DNA of 64,000 nt from assembly GCA_024280215.1 (NCBI GenBank), contig JAJRQO010000027.1:1-64000 (forward strand), in the 5' to 3' direction. The notes under the pieces are model-generated. The model saw only the letters and a program-made list of their open reading frames with translations, ran no database searches and was not told the DNA's origin. Position numbers and translations under genes: made by a program. Positions 42,101-52,685 of this stretch are shown here, one piece after another. Numbering within the stretch: the stretch's first letter is position 1; each line of letters opens with the position of its first letter. This DNA is from Candidatus Zixiibacteriota bacterium. GTDB taxonomy: Bacteria > Zixibacteria > MSB-5A5 > GN15 > FEB-12.

Positions 42101-43045
42101 CTACAAGACTAATGAGACAAGTCCTAATTTTCCTATTATCAAAAATGTCGAATGTAGTGACGCATATTTTGAAGCATCAGAAAGAATCAAGATATCGGTA
42201 ATTACTGGTAGAGACGAAAGAAGTAATCCCCCACCTACGATGAGCTGTTCTTTGCTTGTTTTGTCAAAGGAAAAGATATAAAACAGATAGAATAAAAAGA
42301 CTATGACAAGTGGAATGTAAAAGCTAATCTCACCAGGCTTAGATGAAAAGGCAAAAATCAGATACAATTCAAAGAGAAAAAATAGACCAAAGAGATACCA
42401 TACATTTTTTGATGTCGACTTATCTATCACAAAAAAGAGAGAGACAATCGGTAGGACAAGAAATGTTGTCAGATGAACCCCAACGCCCAAAAACGTTATA
42501 AAAAATATAAGATACATCAGCTTGTCAGCAAAGGCATTCCCTTTATTTTCCCAGTATAAAAGCGACAGCCAAAAAACCGAAGCAAGCATCATCATCGACA
42601 AGCCATACACTTCCGCTTCTACGGCATTATTCCAATTTGTCAAAGCAAAGGCTGTTAAAAAGGCTGATGCAGATGCTCCACCATAGACAATAAATTGGTT
42701 GATAAAATCTTTTTTCGGTTTCAATGATTTTGTTAGAATATGAACTGCCGCAAAATAGATAAAGAGAGCAGTAAATGCAGATGAAATAACAGAGAGCAAA
42801 TTTATCCGAACTGCTAAATCTGAAGCAATCGGTAACAAGGCAAAAATCCGTCCGAGTAAAATATAAAATGGTGATCCAGGTGGATGCGGTATTTGTAATT
42901 TAACTGCGGCTGCGATAAATTCACCACAATCCCAAAATGACAATGTTGGGGCTTTGGTGAGATTATAGACAACAAAGACGGTCACCCAGACAAAAAGACC
43001 GATAATGATAGTTGTTTTATTTGAAAATTGGTTGTTTTCGTTCAT
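42101..43045 (-). CDS. DUF2723 protein, N-terminal part (truncated by TAG)
   Basis: FWDCGEFIAAAVKLQIPHPPGSPFYILLGRIFALLP is the DUF2723 signature. Confidence 0.85.
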   Translation of the reverse strand: MNENNQFSNKTTIIIGLFVWVTVFVVYNLTKAPTLSFWDCGEFIAAAVKLQIPHPPGSPFYILLGRIFALLPIASDLAVRINLLSVISSAFTALFIYFAAVHILTKSLKPKKDFINQFIVYGGASASAFLTAFALTNWNNAVEAEVYGLSMMMLASVFWLSLLYWENKGNAFADKLMYLIFFITFLGVGVHLTTFLVLPIVSLFFVIDKSTSKNVWYLFGLFFLFELYLIFAFSSKPGEISFYIPLVIVFLFYLFYIFSFDKTSKEQLIVGGGLLLSSLPVITDILILSDASKYASLHSTFLIIGKLGLVSLVL

Positions 43046-43245
43046 CTAACTGCTTGTTTGACAATAAATTCCATCTTGAGATTTCTACTTTTATATCTCG
43101 ACAATATATGAAGAAATTCCATACTTGGCAAACCATTTAACTGTTTGGCTGGCATCTAATTATTGTAAAGAAAAAGATGAAAATAGTTCCTAAAAAAGAG
43201 ATATTACTTTGAACGTACCATTCGTTTGAGTAGTTCTCCCGTTCT

Positions 43246-43334
43246 GTCGGTTCCTGACCTACAAGGCGGGTTGTGAACTGACAGAAATAGCAAGTGTCAG
43301 GTGTCATCCAACTTTGTCGAAAAGCACCTGACAC
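43246..43334. repeat. pair of family A nested hairpins
   Basis: gtcggttcctgacctacaaggcgggttgtgaactgac and gtgtcaggtgtcatccaactttgtcgaaaagcacctgacac, 11 nt apart. Confidence 0.7.
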
Positions 43335-43379
43335 AACAGAAAGCATATCGCATAAAATAGATTTGGGAACAATCGATTT

Positions 43380-43407
43380 GTAAGGGCGTTATATATAACG
43401 CCCTTAC
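43380..43407. repeat. 28-bp perfect palindrome, family B
   Basis: gtaagggcgttatatataacgcccttac. Confidence 0.85.
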
Positions 43408-43442
43408 GATGTATATAAATTATAATTTCTTCCGAACTCCTT

Positions 43443-43463
43443 TCCGTCGAAGACGGAATCCAG
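43443..43463 (-). repeat. CTGGATTCC hairpin family (family I)
   Basis: tccgtcgaagacggaatccag; related arms at 44797 and 60293. Confidence 0.55.
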
Positions 43464-43490
43464 AAAAAAACAGCAAAAGAAAATTTAAGA

Positions 43491-44633
43491 CTATTTATTA
43501 TTCCATTCTTTAATTTTATCTGAAAGTTCGGGGATATATTTCTTGAAAGAACTCTCTAAAGAAATCATTTTTTCAATCATAAATTGAATCATATCATCCC
43601 AGGATTCTTTATCATATATATTTCCATTCGTTTCTGCTTTGATACGACATGCTCTTTTATTATCCAATCTTTCCCAGATAATTTCACCAGTAAAGTTTTT
43701 CTCTAATTCTGCTTTATTATTTTCGATATAATCAAAGATATATTTATTTAATTCTAAGTTGCCTTTGTCAATATAAATTTCAACTCTTCCACAAGCCCTC
43801 GTTACTACAAAATTTAGACTGACACCAGCTATCCCTACCCTAGTACTAATCCAATTAGATTTTGAAGAGTTAATATTTTGAAACAAGTTAGATTTTTTAT
43901 TCATTTCTTCGAGAAGACAATCCCAAAATTCTTTACGATAAACATGTCGTGTTTTTAGTTCCGACTTAGTGCTTCTATCAATTTGTGCTTTTTCAGCCAT
44001 ACTTATCATAAACTCTTCTGCATCAGGAGTTGGTATAATCTGTTCAAAAGTTAAGAATAATTGTTCCACTAATGAATATGGAGTAACTTTAAAACATTGT
44101 ATTTGTAGGTTATAATTCATTAGCCAAAGAGCTGTTGATGTAACCTCTTTTCTAAATTTTGCAGCGACAAATATAATACGTTGAGTAAAACCAGTATTTA
44201 ATATAATTTCTTCAAATTCCAATGGTTCAAAAAACTCGACTAATTTGTCACTTGCATTTGCATCAATTCTATTTTTATCTAAATATTCTTGATATATTTT
44301 ACATATATTTTCTTTTGTTAATCCTGAGCAATACGATGAATATTTTAGTGCTTGCCATACGACATCTTTACCTGAATCATCTAACTTGTTTTCTATAATT
44401 ACAAGATTACCCTCTTTATCCAATGCAAGTAAATCCAATCTCTCATGGGTATCACTAAAACCTGCAAATTCTTTTTGAATAATTAGTAGTTCTTCCCCAA
44501 AAGCAGTTGGATAATTCGCAATCCACTCTTGCAAGTGATCCCTCTCTTTAAATCCTAATTCGGTAAATGTTTTTTTAGATAACTCTTTTATTCGATTATT
44601 ATCTTTATCGATTAAATACATAGGTTTCTCCAT
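43491..44633 (-). CDS. PD-(D/E)XK nuclease-like protein with DUF4268-like C-terminus
   Basis: ERLDLLALDKEGNLVIIENKLDDSGKDVVWQALKYSSY resembles the NucS/PD-(D/E)XK core. Confidence 0.75.
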   Translation of the reverse strand: MEKPMYLIDKDNNRIKELSKKTFTELGFKERDHLQEWIANYPTAFGEELLIIQKEFAGFSDTHERLDLLALDKEGNLVIIENKLDDSGKDVVWQALKYSSYCSGLTKENICKIYQEYLDKNRIDANASDKLVEFFEPLEFEEIILNTGFTQRIIFVAAKFRKEVTSTALWLMNYNLQIQCFKVTPYSLVEQLFLTFEQIIPTPDAEEFMISMAEKAQIDRSTKSELKTRHVYRKEFWDCLLEEMNKKSNLFQNINSSKSNWISTRVGIAGVSLNFVVTRACGRVEIYIDKGNLELNKYIFDYIENNKAELEKNFTGEIIWERLDNKRACRIKAETNGNIYDKESWDDMIQFMIEKMISLESSFKKYIPELSDKIKEWNNK

Positions 44634-44721
44634 TAAAGATATTTATGGCGATAAATTCTTAAAACAATTATATAAATAAAATCTTACGATGTCAATGATT
44701 TGGATATTTGTAATTAAAAAA

Positions 44722-44750
44722 GGCGGAACTGCTAAAGAGTTCCGCCCTAC
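44722..44750 (-). repeat. GTAG-tagged 29-bp palindrome, family C
   Basis: ggcggaactgctaaagagttccgccctac. Confidence 0.85.
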
Positions 44751-44761
44751 TTGTATTCTAT

Positions 44762-44789
44762 GTAGGGGCGTTACATGTAACGCCTCTAC
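44762..44789. repeat. 28-bp palindrome, family B
   Basis: gtaggggcgttacatgtaacgcctctac. Confidence 0.85.
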
Positions 44790-44796
44790 AATAAAA

Positions 44797-44826
44797 CTGG
44801 ATTCCCAATCAAGTTGGGAATGACAT
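44797..44826 (+). repeat. CTGGATTCCC...GGGAATGACAT hairpin (family I)
   Basis: ctggattcccaatcaagttgggaatgacat. Confidence 0.7.
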
Positions 44827-44899
44827 TTTATTATTGTCAGGAAAGGGTTCCTGATAACGCAGTATAATTAAACATAATAATATAAGAGTCGTTTGCGAC

Positions 44900-46147
44900 C
44901 TATTTCATGTTTTTAATCAGATGGTCGGCAAAAGCAGTTGTACCAACTTTTTTCGCACCTTTCATCTGACGATGTAAATCATACGTTACCGTTTTCTTAT
45001 TGATTGTTGTTTGCATAGTCTTTCTGACCATATCGCCAGCTTTGCCCCAACCAAGATAGTCAAGCATCATAGCGGCAGATAAAATTACAGAACTTGGATT
45101 GATAACATCTTTGTCGGCATACTTTGGTGCAGTACCATGAGTCGCTTCAAAGAGACCAATATAGTCCCCCATGTTCGCTCCTGGTGCCATACCTAAACCA
45201 CCAACTTGTGCGGCACATGCATCAGAGAGATAATCACCATTCAAGTTTGGAGTTGCCAAGACATCGTATTCACCTGGGCGAGTTAAAACTTGTTGGAAGA
45301 TAGAATCGGCAATACGGTCATTGATAAGAACTTTATTTTTAGGCATTTTGCCTTTATGTTTACCCCAAAGCTCATCTTCGGTCACAATCTTGTTTCTGAA
45401 TTCTTTGACGGCAACTTCATATCCCCAGTCTTTGAAAGCACCTTCGGTAAATTTCATAATATTACCTTTGTGAACCAAAGTAACTGAGCGACGATTGTTT
45501 TTGATTGCAAATTCAATAGCTTTGCGAACCAAACGTTTTGTACCAGTCACAGAAATCGGTTTGACACCAAGACCAGAATCAGAACGAATAGTTGTTTTCA
45601 TGTTTTTGTTCAACCAATTGATAACTTTTTTAGCATCCTTGGTTCCTTTTTTCCATTCAATACCAGAATAAACATCTTCAGTATTTTCACGAAAAATAAC
45701 AACGTCAAGTTTTTCAGGATGTACAACAGGAGAGCCAACACCTTTGAAATAATTAACAGGACGGACACATGCGTACAAAGTCATAATCTGACGAAGAGAA
45801 ACATTTAAGGAACGGAAACCACCACCAATAGGAGTAGTCAAAGGACCTTTTAAAGCGACATAATAATATTTAATAGCTTCAGTAGTTTCTTTTGGAAGCC
45901 ATTCTTTATAAAGGTCATTAGCTTTCTCACCCGCATAGACTTCCATCCATGAGATTTTTTTTCTACCTTTATAAGATTTTTCAACGGCAGCATCAATAAC
46001 TCTGATAGTAGCTTTCATGATGTCACGTCCAATACCATCACCTTCAATAAATGGGATGATAGGTTTTGCTGGGACAACAAGTTTTTTATTTTTAACAGTT
46101 ATCCGTTTACCAGTTTTAGGAATTTCAATATTTCTGAATTTTGGCAT
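44900..46147 (-). CDS. icd: isocitrate dehydrogenase (NADP-type)
   Basis: [50 protein letters not shown]. Confidence 0.95.
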   Translation of the reverse strand: MPKFRNIEIPKTGKRITVKNKKLVVPAKPIIPFIEGDGIGRDIMKATIRVIDAAVEKSYKGRKKISWMEVYAGEKANDLYKEWLPKETTEAIKYYYVALKGPLTTPIGGGFRSLNVSLRQIMTLYACVRPVNYFKGVGSPVVHPEKLDVVIFRENTEDVYSGIEWKKGTKDAKKVINWLNKNMKTTIRSDSGLGVKPISVTGTKRLVRKAIEFAIKNNRRSVTLVHKGNIMKFTEGAFKDWGYEVAVKEFRNKIVTEDELWGKHKGKMPKNKVLINDRIADSIFQQVLTRPGEYDVLATPNLNGDYLSDACAAQVGGLGMAPGANMGDYIGLFEATHGTAPKYADKDVINPSSVILSAAMMLDYLGWGKAGDMVRKTMQTTINKKTVTYDLHRQMKGAKKVGTTAFADHLIKNMK

Positions 46148-46163
46148 TCTTTTATTTCCCTTT

Positions 46164-47087
46164 TTAACCGACTAATTTGGTTAGTTTTTTATATGTTGCG
46201 GCAGAACCCTGAAGTGCTTTCAGTTCGCTTTTTGTTAGTTTTAATTCTAAAATAGATTCAACACCTTTGGCACCTAAAATAACTGGAACACCAATATAGA
46301 TATCTTTGATACCATATTGACCCGACAAGTAAGCAGATGCTGGTAGAACTTTTTTCTCATCATTAAAAATTGCTTTACACATATCAACAGCAGATGCAGC
46401 AGGAGCATAGAATGCGGAACCAGTTTTGAGAAGTTTTACAATTTCACCACCGCCACCTTTAGTGCGATCAGCAATTGCTTTAATACGGTCTTTTGACATT
46501 AGTTCTGTGATAGGAATACCCGCAACAGTTGTGTAGCGTGGAAGTGGAACCATTGTGTCACCATGACCACCGAGAACCATCGCATTGGTATCAGACATAG
46601 CAACACCAAGTTCCATTGCGATAAATGAACGCATACGGATAGAATCTAAAACACCAGCTTGACCAACAACACGATTCTTAGGAAAGCCAGTAACTTTTTG
46701 CATGTGGTATGTCATCAAATCAAGAGGATTAGAGACAACAATAACAAATGCTTTTGGAGCAAACTTTTTGATATTTTTAGCAGCGATACCGACAATCTCA
46801 GCATTTTTTGCAATTAAGTCTTCACGAGTCATACCAGGTTTACGAGGGAAACCTGCGGTCATAATTACAATGTCAGCACCTTTAATATCTTTGTACTTAG
46901 TAGTACCAGTTACCATACAGTTGTAACCACGTACAGGACCCGCTTGAGTTAAATCGAGAGCTTTCCCTTGAGGGACACCATCAACAATATCAAGCATGAC
47001 AATATCAGCAAAATTTGCTTCAGCCAAATACATTGCACATGAGGCACCAACATTACCAGCACCAATTACTGCGATTTTTTTATTCAT
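46164..47087 (-). CDS. mdh: malate dehydrogenase
   Basis: [51 protein letters not shown]. Confidence 0.95.
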   Translation of the reverse strand: MNKKIAVIGAGNVGASCAMYLAEANFADIVMLDIVDGVPQGKALDLTQAGPVRGYNCMVTGTTKYKDIKGADIVIMTAGFPRKPGMTREDLIAKNAEIVGIAAKNIKKFAPKAFVIVVSNPLDLMTYHMQKVTGFPKNRVVGQAGVLDSIRMRSFIAMELGVAMSDTNAMVLGGHGDTMVPLPRYTTVAGIPITELMSKDRIKAIADRTKGGGGEIVKLLKTGSAFYAPAASAVDMCKAIFNDEKKVLPASAYLSGQYGIKDIYIGVPVILGAKGVESILELKLTKSELKALQGSAATYKKLTKLVG

Positions 47088-47136
47088 CTTTTATTTCCTT
47101 AAAAAATACTGTTATGTATAAGTTAAATTAAATTAA

Positions 47137-48366
47137 TTAAATTTTCTTTTTTAACACAAAATGAGCGGCATCAAAGACAATACCAACTTTCAAATTGTTA
47201 TTATCAGATATAAGTTCTTCTACATAAGTAGAGATATTTTCAATTGGTTGATAAAATAATTTCGTGACTATATTTTCATCAAGGGTCGACTTCAATAGTA
47301 CCTGAATGCGTTGCGAAATATCGTTGACCCGCTTGAGTTTATGCGAGCCAAATGACAACTTACCATCATTAGGACAATTGTTTTCTTTATCCCAATTTTC
47401 TGCCAGAGTATAAAAATGTTCTGAGCCTATTCCCTCTTTACAAGCCGAGAAGATAATTACTGTCCCCGAATCTTTCACCACAGATTGGCAATTCTCCAAA
47501 GCTTTTTGTGCTTGGTAAATTGATTTGTCTAACGGCGGAAGTATTTCAAGTAGTAACAAATCATAATTCTCATCACAGTTCGTCGCATAGACTTTAGTGG
47601 CAAATTCAACTGCATTCTCAAATGAATCTTGTATAGTTCCAAAAGTAAGATGGATTATATTTTTTTGTGTATCTGAAACAATTTGCATAGAGGCTATATT
47701 CTGTTGTTCGACCATATTCAAGATAGCTTCCAAATGTTCCGCAACAGGATTACCATGCAGTTTAAGTGGTGAACAGTCTAAAGAGTTGGCAAGATTATGA
47801 TTTCGTTCAATCGTTTTAAAGTCTGCAAGTCCAGGAATTAACGATTTTCTACCTCCAGTAAACCCAGCAAAATAATGTGGTTCGACAGAATTAATCACCC
47901 ATACTTTATCATGCTCAAATACTTTAGAGTTGAGATAAACCTCTTCCCCAAAGGAATCAATTCCAACAAGTTGAAGTTCATCGTTTTTATGACAATCATG
48001 AAAAAACAGAGAATCTTTCACTTCATCGTACAGTTCTCCAAATATTATCTGACAATCTTCTTCAGTTGGTTTCTTGTGGGTACCACAAGCGACCAAAAAA
48101 GAAGCGGAAGTAAATTGTTTAGGAGAATATTTTTTGAACCATGTAAGAATTTGAGACGTAGGCGTCGAACGATGAGCATCGTTGACAACGATAAGAAGAT
48201 TTTTAGATTTAAGAATTTCAGACTTAGCAGAAGAGCCAATTGTATTGACAAAAGTTGCATAGTCTAACACCTGTCGATTTGACAACGGTTTAAATGTGTC
48301 AAGATTGACAGAATCAGGAAAATCAAATTTCAGCGTATCATCCATGTAAGCTAACGCGACTTCCAA
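47137..48366 (-). CDS. nickel-dependent lactate racemase-like (LarA family) protein
   Basis: LLIVVNDAHRSTPTSQIL, VACGTHKKPTEE, FAGFTGGRKSLIPGLA. Confidence 0.85.
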   Translation of the reverse strand: MEVALAYMDDTLKFDFPDSVNLDTFKPLSNRQVLDYATFVNTIGSSAKSEILKSKNLLIVVNDAHRSTPTSQILTWFKKYSPKQFTSASFLVACGTHKKPTEEDCQIIFGELYDEVKDSLFFHDCHKNDELQLVGIDSFGEEVYLNSKVFEHDKVWVINSVEPHYFAGFTGGRKSLIPGLADFKTIERNHNLANSLDCSPLKLHGNPVAEHLEAILNMVEQQNIASMQIVSDTQKNIIHLTFGTIQDSFENAVEFATKVYATNCDENYDLLLLEILPPLDKSIYQAQKALENCQSVVKDSGTVIIFSACKEGIGSEHFYTLAENWDKENNCPNDGKLSFGSHKLKRVNDISQRIQVLLKSTLDENIVTKLFYQPIENISTYVEELISDNNNLKVGIVFDAAHFVLKKKI

Positions 48367-48390
48367 ACCCGTAAAATCCTCAAAAAAAAT

Positions 48391-48416
48391 GCCGCCGTAT
48401 CAAAAGATACAGCGGC
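48391..48416 (-). terminator. intrinsic terminator of ndk
   Basis: GCCGCCGTATC-AAAA-GATACAGCGGC stem with minus-strand T run. Confidence 0.75.
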
Positions 48417-48425
48417 TAAACATCA

Positions 48426-48824
48426 TTAGTTAAAAAAGAATTCAATTTCAATCTTTGCATTATCATCTGAATCAGATGCGTGTACCGAATTCTTTTCAAT
48501 ATCTAAAGCAATTTCATAACGAATAGTACCACAATCAGCATTTGCTGGGTTTGTCGCACCAATACATTTTCTTAAATCTAAAACAGCATTATCCTTTTCT
48601 AAAGCCATCGGAACAACAGGGCCCGATGTCATAAATTTAACTAAATCATCTAAAAATGGTTTACCTTCATGAACAGCATAAAATTTTCGAGCTTGCTCTT
48701 CAGTCAATGTAAGCATTTTCATTTCGACAATTTTGTAACGAGCTTTTTCTAACCGACTAATAACATGACCGATAAGATTTCGATCAGTTGCATCTGGTTT
48801 CACTATTAATAACGTGCGACTCAT
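48426..48824 (-). CDS. ndk: nucleoside diphosphate kinase
   Basis: TLLIVKPDATDRNLIGHVISRLE, GATNPANADCGTIR. Confidence 0.96.
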   Translation of the reverse strand: MSRTLLIVKPDATDRNLIGHVISRLEKARYKIVEMKMLTLTEEQARKFYAVHEGKPFLDDLVKFMTSGPVVPMALEKDNAVLDLRKCIGATNPANADCGTIRYEIALDIEKNSVHASDSDDNAKIEIEFFFN

Positions 48825-48832
48825 GCGACTCC

Positions 48833-49408
48833 TTAATCCTTTTTTATTTTCAAAGCTTCGGCATAACCGATTTCAATAGCTTTTGTATTTCTTTCTTCAG
48901 TACCTCGTGGAGCGCGTGCTAAGACTGCTTCTGTGAGAGCTTCTTTTGTGAACAAACCAGTTAAGGCACAAATCGCACCCAAAGCCATAACATTGGAAAC
49001 AACAATTGAACCAATTTCATTACGTGCTAAACGAGTGAATTCAATACCATAAAATTCTTCTGTTGGAATTTCTGTCACAAGAGATGTATCAATAATCAAA
49101 ACACCATGATCTTTTAAATCACCATAATATTTATCAAGTGATTCTTGTGTCATTGCTAAAAGCAAGTCAAGTTTCATCGCTTTTGGATAGTAGATTTCAT
49201 TATCAGAAATTACGACATCAGCTTTTGATGCACCACCACGAGCTTCTGGTCCATACGATTGTGATTGCACAACTGATTTGTTACCAGATTGACCAATTGC
49301 TTCACACAATACAACCGAGCCAAAGATCATACCTTGTCCACCAGAACCAGAAAGACGGATTTCAAAACGGTCTTTAGGAATTTCAATTTTATCGAGTAAT
49401 TTAGACAT
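48833..49408 (-). CDS. 2-oxoacid:acceptor oxidoreductase gamma subunit (KorC-like)
   Basis: RLSGSGGQGMIFGSVVLCEAI, QSYGPEARGGASKADVVISD. Confidence 0.9.
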   Translation of the reverse strand: MSKLLDKIEIPKDRFEIRLSGSGGQGMIFGSVVLCEAIGQSGNKSVVQSQSYGPEARGGASKADVVISDNEIYYPKAMKLDLLLAMTQESLDKYYGDLKDHGVLIIDTSLVTEIPTEEFYGIEFTRLARNEIGSIVVSNVMALGAICALTGLFTKEALTEAVLARAPRGTEERNTKAIEIGYAEALKIKKD

Positions 49409-49418
49409 TGTGTATTCC

Positions 49419-50258
49419 TTAACCTTTCTGATGGTCTATGAGTTTTTGGTATTCACAACAGAATTCTGATTTGACATTATCTTCATGTAATTTTCCAATC
49501 ACATATTTACCAACGAGTTCTTGTTCATCCATCTTTTTTGCTTTACCAGTTGTGATTGCATTTTCTTTAAACTGTTCAAGCATCGCAGGAGCATCACCTT
49601 TACGATTTAAACGACCATAATATGTATGACAATTAGAAATAATCTCAATCAAAGAAAATCCTTCATGCTCTAAACCAGCAGAAATAATTTTTTCCATTTG
49701 AGGATAATGTGTCACAGTTCCACGTGCAACATAAGTCGCTCCAGCAGCCATTGCTAAATCACAAGGATCAAAATGTTTTTCTACATTACCATATGGTGTC
49801 GTAGTCGAAATTGCATCTTCAGGTGTCGTAGGGGAACCTTGTCCACCAGTCATACCATAAGTATGGTTGTTGATAAGAATACATGTAATATCGATATTAC
49901 GACGACAGGCGTGGATAAAGTGGTTACCACCAATAGCGAGGGCATCACCGTCACCAGTAATCACAACAACTTTCATTTTTGGTTGACCAAACTTCACTCC
50001 AGTTGCAAATGCTAATGCACGACCATGAGTCGTATGGAGTGAGTTAAAATCAAGATAGACAGGCAGACGTGAAGTACAACCGATACCAGAAACCATGGCT
50101 ACTTCATCCTTGCTATATCCGAGCTTATCTACGACTCGAACAAAAGCACCCATCACAATTCCATTACCGCACCCCGGACACCATACGGAAGGGAAACTTT
50201 TCTGAGGTCTCAGATATTTATGAGTAATATCTGATTTTTGTTTTTCAGTAGTTGCCAT
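49419..50258 (-). CDS. 2-oxoacid:ferredoxin oxidoreductase beta subunit (KorB-like)
   Basis: VWCPGCGNGIV, TGDGDALAIGGNHFIHACRRNIDITCILINNHTYGMTGGQ. Confidence 0.93.
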   Translation of the reverse strand: MATTEKQKSDITHKYLRPQKSFPSVWCPGCGNGIVMGAFVRVVDKLGYSKDEVAMVSGIGCTSRLPVYLDFNSLHTTHGRALAFATGVKFGQPKMKVVVITGDGDALAIGGNHFIHACRRNIDITCILINNHTYGMTGGQGSPTTPEDAISTTTPYGNVEKHFDPCDLAMAAGATYVARGTVTHYPQMEKIISAGLEHEGFSLIEIISNCHTYYGRLNRKGDAPAMLEQFKENAITTGKAKKMDEQELVGKYVIGKLHEDNVKSEFCCEYQKLIDHQKG

Positions 50259-51394
50259 TACAGCACCTCCTCAAGTTTTTCTAAGAGTTCCATTGGTGTA
50301 ATAATTTCACCATCGTATCTTTGAACAGTTTCAAGTTTTATACTTGGGTCGAGAACTTTTTGTACTTCATGACAAATTTGTCCCATGTTCATTTCCGCGA
50401 CGATAACTTTTTTACAATTTTTTGTTGCCCGTTTAATCATTTCATAATCAAATGGCCAAATAGTATACAATTGGATTGAACCAACTTTGGCACCAGCTTT
50501 ACGAGCAATTTGCATTGCTTGAAGTGCGGCACGAGAGACGGTACCATATGAGATAAAGATAACATCGGCATCATCTACCAATTCAACTCGGCTTTTGAAA
50601 ATTTCATCTTTAAAATGTTCGATTTTGTTATATAATTTATCGAGTTTCATTATTGTTTCATCGGTACGGTTGGTTGAGAACCCATGAACATCATGAGTAA
50701 GACCAGTCACATTGTAACGATACCCCTCACCATAAGATGGCATAGGAGAAACAAGATTATCAGTCATTTCAAATGCTTCAAAATCTTCAGGTTTAGCTGT
50801 AGGTTTCACGCGATCAAAAACTTCATGATCACCTTTTTCAGGTAATTCAATAATTTCACGCATATGTCCCATTACTTCATCAAGTAAGACAGTCACAGGA
50901 GTACGGAAACGTTCGGCTAAATTGAAAGCTCGAATTGTTTCTGTAAGACATTCACCAACAGTCGAAGGTGCGATAGCGATAGCATTGTAATCACCATGAG
51001 TTCCCCACCTTGCTTGCATAGTATCAGCTTGTCCAACTTTTGTAGGAAGACCAGTTGATGGACCACCACGTTGAACATTGACAACGACAATTGGAGTTTC
51101 TGTCATATAAGCATATCCTAATGACTCAGACATGAGAGAATAACCTGGCCCAGATGTCCCCGTGAATGCTTTGTGACCTGTAATAGATGCACCAATAATT
51201 GCAGCAATTGAAGCAATTTCATCTTCCATCTGAATAAATCGACCACCTAATTTCGGAAGTATTTTGGCACACCCTTCAGCAATTTCTGTAGAAGGTGTGA
51301 TTGGGTATCCCGCGTAGAATGTCATGCCAGCATAAATAGCACCTTCCACACAGGCTCCGTTACCCTGTAATAATTTCTTTTTCTTATTAGCCAT
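50258..51394 (-). CDS. 2-oxoacid:acceptor oxidoreductase alpha subunit (KorA-like)
   Basis: FYAGYPITPSTEI, FTGTSGPGYSLMSESLGYAYMTETPIVVVNVQRGGPSTGLPT. Confidence 0.93.
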   Translation of the reverse strand: MANKKKKLLQGNGACVEGAIYAGMTFYAGYPITPSTEIAEGCAKILPKLGGRFIQMEDEIASIAAIIGASITGHKAFTGTSGPGYSLMSESLGYAYMTETPIVVVNVQRGGPSTGLPTKVGQADTMQARWGTHGDYNAIAIAPSTVGECLTETIRAFNLAERFRTPVTVLLDEVMGHMREIIELPEKGDHEVFDRVKPTAKPEDFEAFEMTDNLVSPMPSYGEGYRYNVTGLTHDVHGFSTNRTDETIMKLDKLYNKIEHFKDEIFKSRVELVDDADVIFISYGTVSRAALQAMQIARKAGAKVGSIQLYTIWPFDYEMIKRATKNCKKVIVAEMNMGQICHEVQKVLDPSIKLETVQRYDGEIITPMELLEKLEEVL

Positions 51395-51405
51395 ATTCTA
51401 TCTAC

Positions 51406-51669
51406 CTATTTCACCGTTGAGATTATACAGAAATCAGGACAATGCACCCAACAAATTGTACACTGTGTACAATCGGCAGGGCGAGTCTGCACTGGTCTAC
51501 CATCACGGTCTGGTTCAAAAATCTGTTGAGGACACATCGCAATACAAATATTACAAGCTTTACACCAGCTAAGATTAATCTCAAGCGGGAGGTTATCATC
51601 TGTAAAATCATACTTGCTCTTTTTTTTCGGCGTGGTCTTTTCTTGACCAGCTTGATTGGAATCACTCAT
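51406..51669 (-). CDS. 4Fe-4S ferredoxin subunit (KorD-like)
   Basis: CKACNICIAMCPQQIF and CTQCTICWVHCPD. Confidence 0.93.
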   Translation of the reverse strand: MSDSNQAGQEKTTPKKKSKYDFTDDNLPLEINLSWCKACNICIAMCPQQIFEPDRDGRPVQTRPADCTQCTICWVHCPDFCIISTVK

Positions 51670-51702
51670 ATTCTTTTCCTAAAATACTATATTTACAATC
51701 AT

Positions 51703-52659
51703 TTATTTTTTCTTCGTTGTTTTTTTCTTTGCTACTTTTTTCACCGCAGGTTTCTTTGGTGCTTTACTTGCCTTTGCTTTATCAGCAAACTTTTTAATCT
51801 GTTCTTTAATCAAACCAGGAATCTCAGTTGGTGAATATGCCACTGGGACTCCAGCTTTATTTAGTGCTTTAATTTTATCAACAGCAAGCCCAGAACCACC
51901 AGATATAATTGCACCTGCATGCCCCATACGTTTCCCGGCAGGAGCTGTTTGACCTGCGATAAAGGAAACAACAGGTTTGGTTACATATTTTTTAATATAC
52001 TTAGCAGCATCTTCTTCATCAGAGCCACCAATTTCACCGAGCATGACAATCGCTTTAGTAGAACGGTCTGCTTCAAAAGCTTCTAAACAATCAATGAAGT
52101 TTGTACCGATAACTTGGTCACCACCGATACCGACACATGATGATTGTCCCATACCTTCAGATGTCAACGCCCAAATAGCTTCGTAGGTTAATGTGCCAGA
52201 ACGGGAGACAACGCCGATGTTACCTTTTTTAACAATGTTACCAGGAATGATACCAACTTTAGATTCACCCGGAGAAATAAGCCCAGGACAGTTAGGACCA
52301 ATCAAACGAGCACCTTGTTCTTTGACATACTGATAAACTTTCATCATATCATTTGCAGATACACCTTCGGTGATACAGATGACTAATTTAATTCCCGCAT
52401 CAACAGCCTCGTAAATGGCATCAATCGCAAAAACAGGTGGTACATAAATAACCGATGTATTTGCTTTTGTTTTAGCAACCGCTTCTTCAACCGTATTAAA
52501 AACTGGTATTCCAGAAAGTTTTGTATTCCCTTTTCCAGGTGTCACACCCGCAACAACATTGGTGCCATATTTTTTCATCTGTTTGGCGTGTAAAGAACCA
52601 TCTCTACCAGTAATTCCCTGAACAACTAACTTTGTTCTTTTATTTATGAAAATCGACAT
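51703..52659 (-). CDS. sucD: succinate-CoA ligase alpha subunit with Lys/Ala-rich C-terminal tail
   Basis: [48 protein letters not shown]. Confidence 0.95.
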   Translation of the reverse strand: MSIFINKRTKLVVQGITGRDGSLHAKQMKKYGTNVVAGVTPGKGNTKLSGIPVFNTVEEAVAKTKANTSVIYVPPVFAIDAIYEAVDAGIKLVICITEGVSANDMMKVYQYVKEQGARLIGPNCPGLISPGESKVGIIPGNIVKKGNIGVVSRSGTLTYEAIWALTSEGMGQSSCVGIGGDQVIGTNFIDCLEAFEADRSTKAIVMLGEIGGSDEEDAAKYIKKYVTKPVVSFIAGQTAPAGKRMGHAGAIISGGSGLAVDKIKALNKAGVPVAYSPTEIPGLIKEQIKKFADKAKASKAPKKPAVKKVAKKKTTKKK

Positions 52660-52685
52660 TTTATTTTATCCTTTAAACCTGATTT

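Noticed and set aside
43294-43334. Tentative tRNA-like fold in the repeat cluster
   Set aside because: No acceptor/T-loop consensus such as GGTTCGANTCC; explained by nested hairpin repeats.
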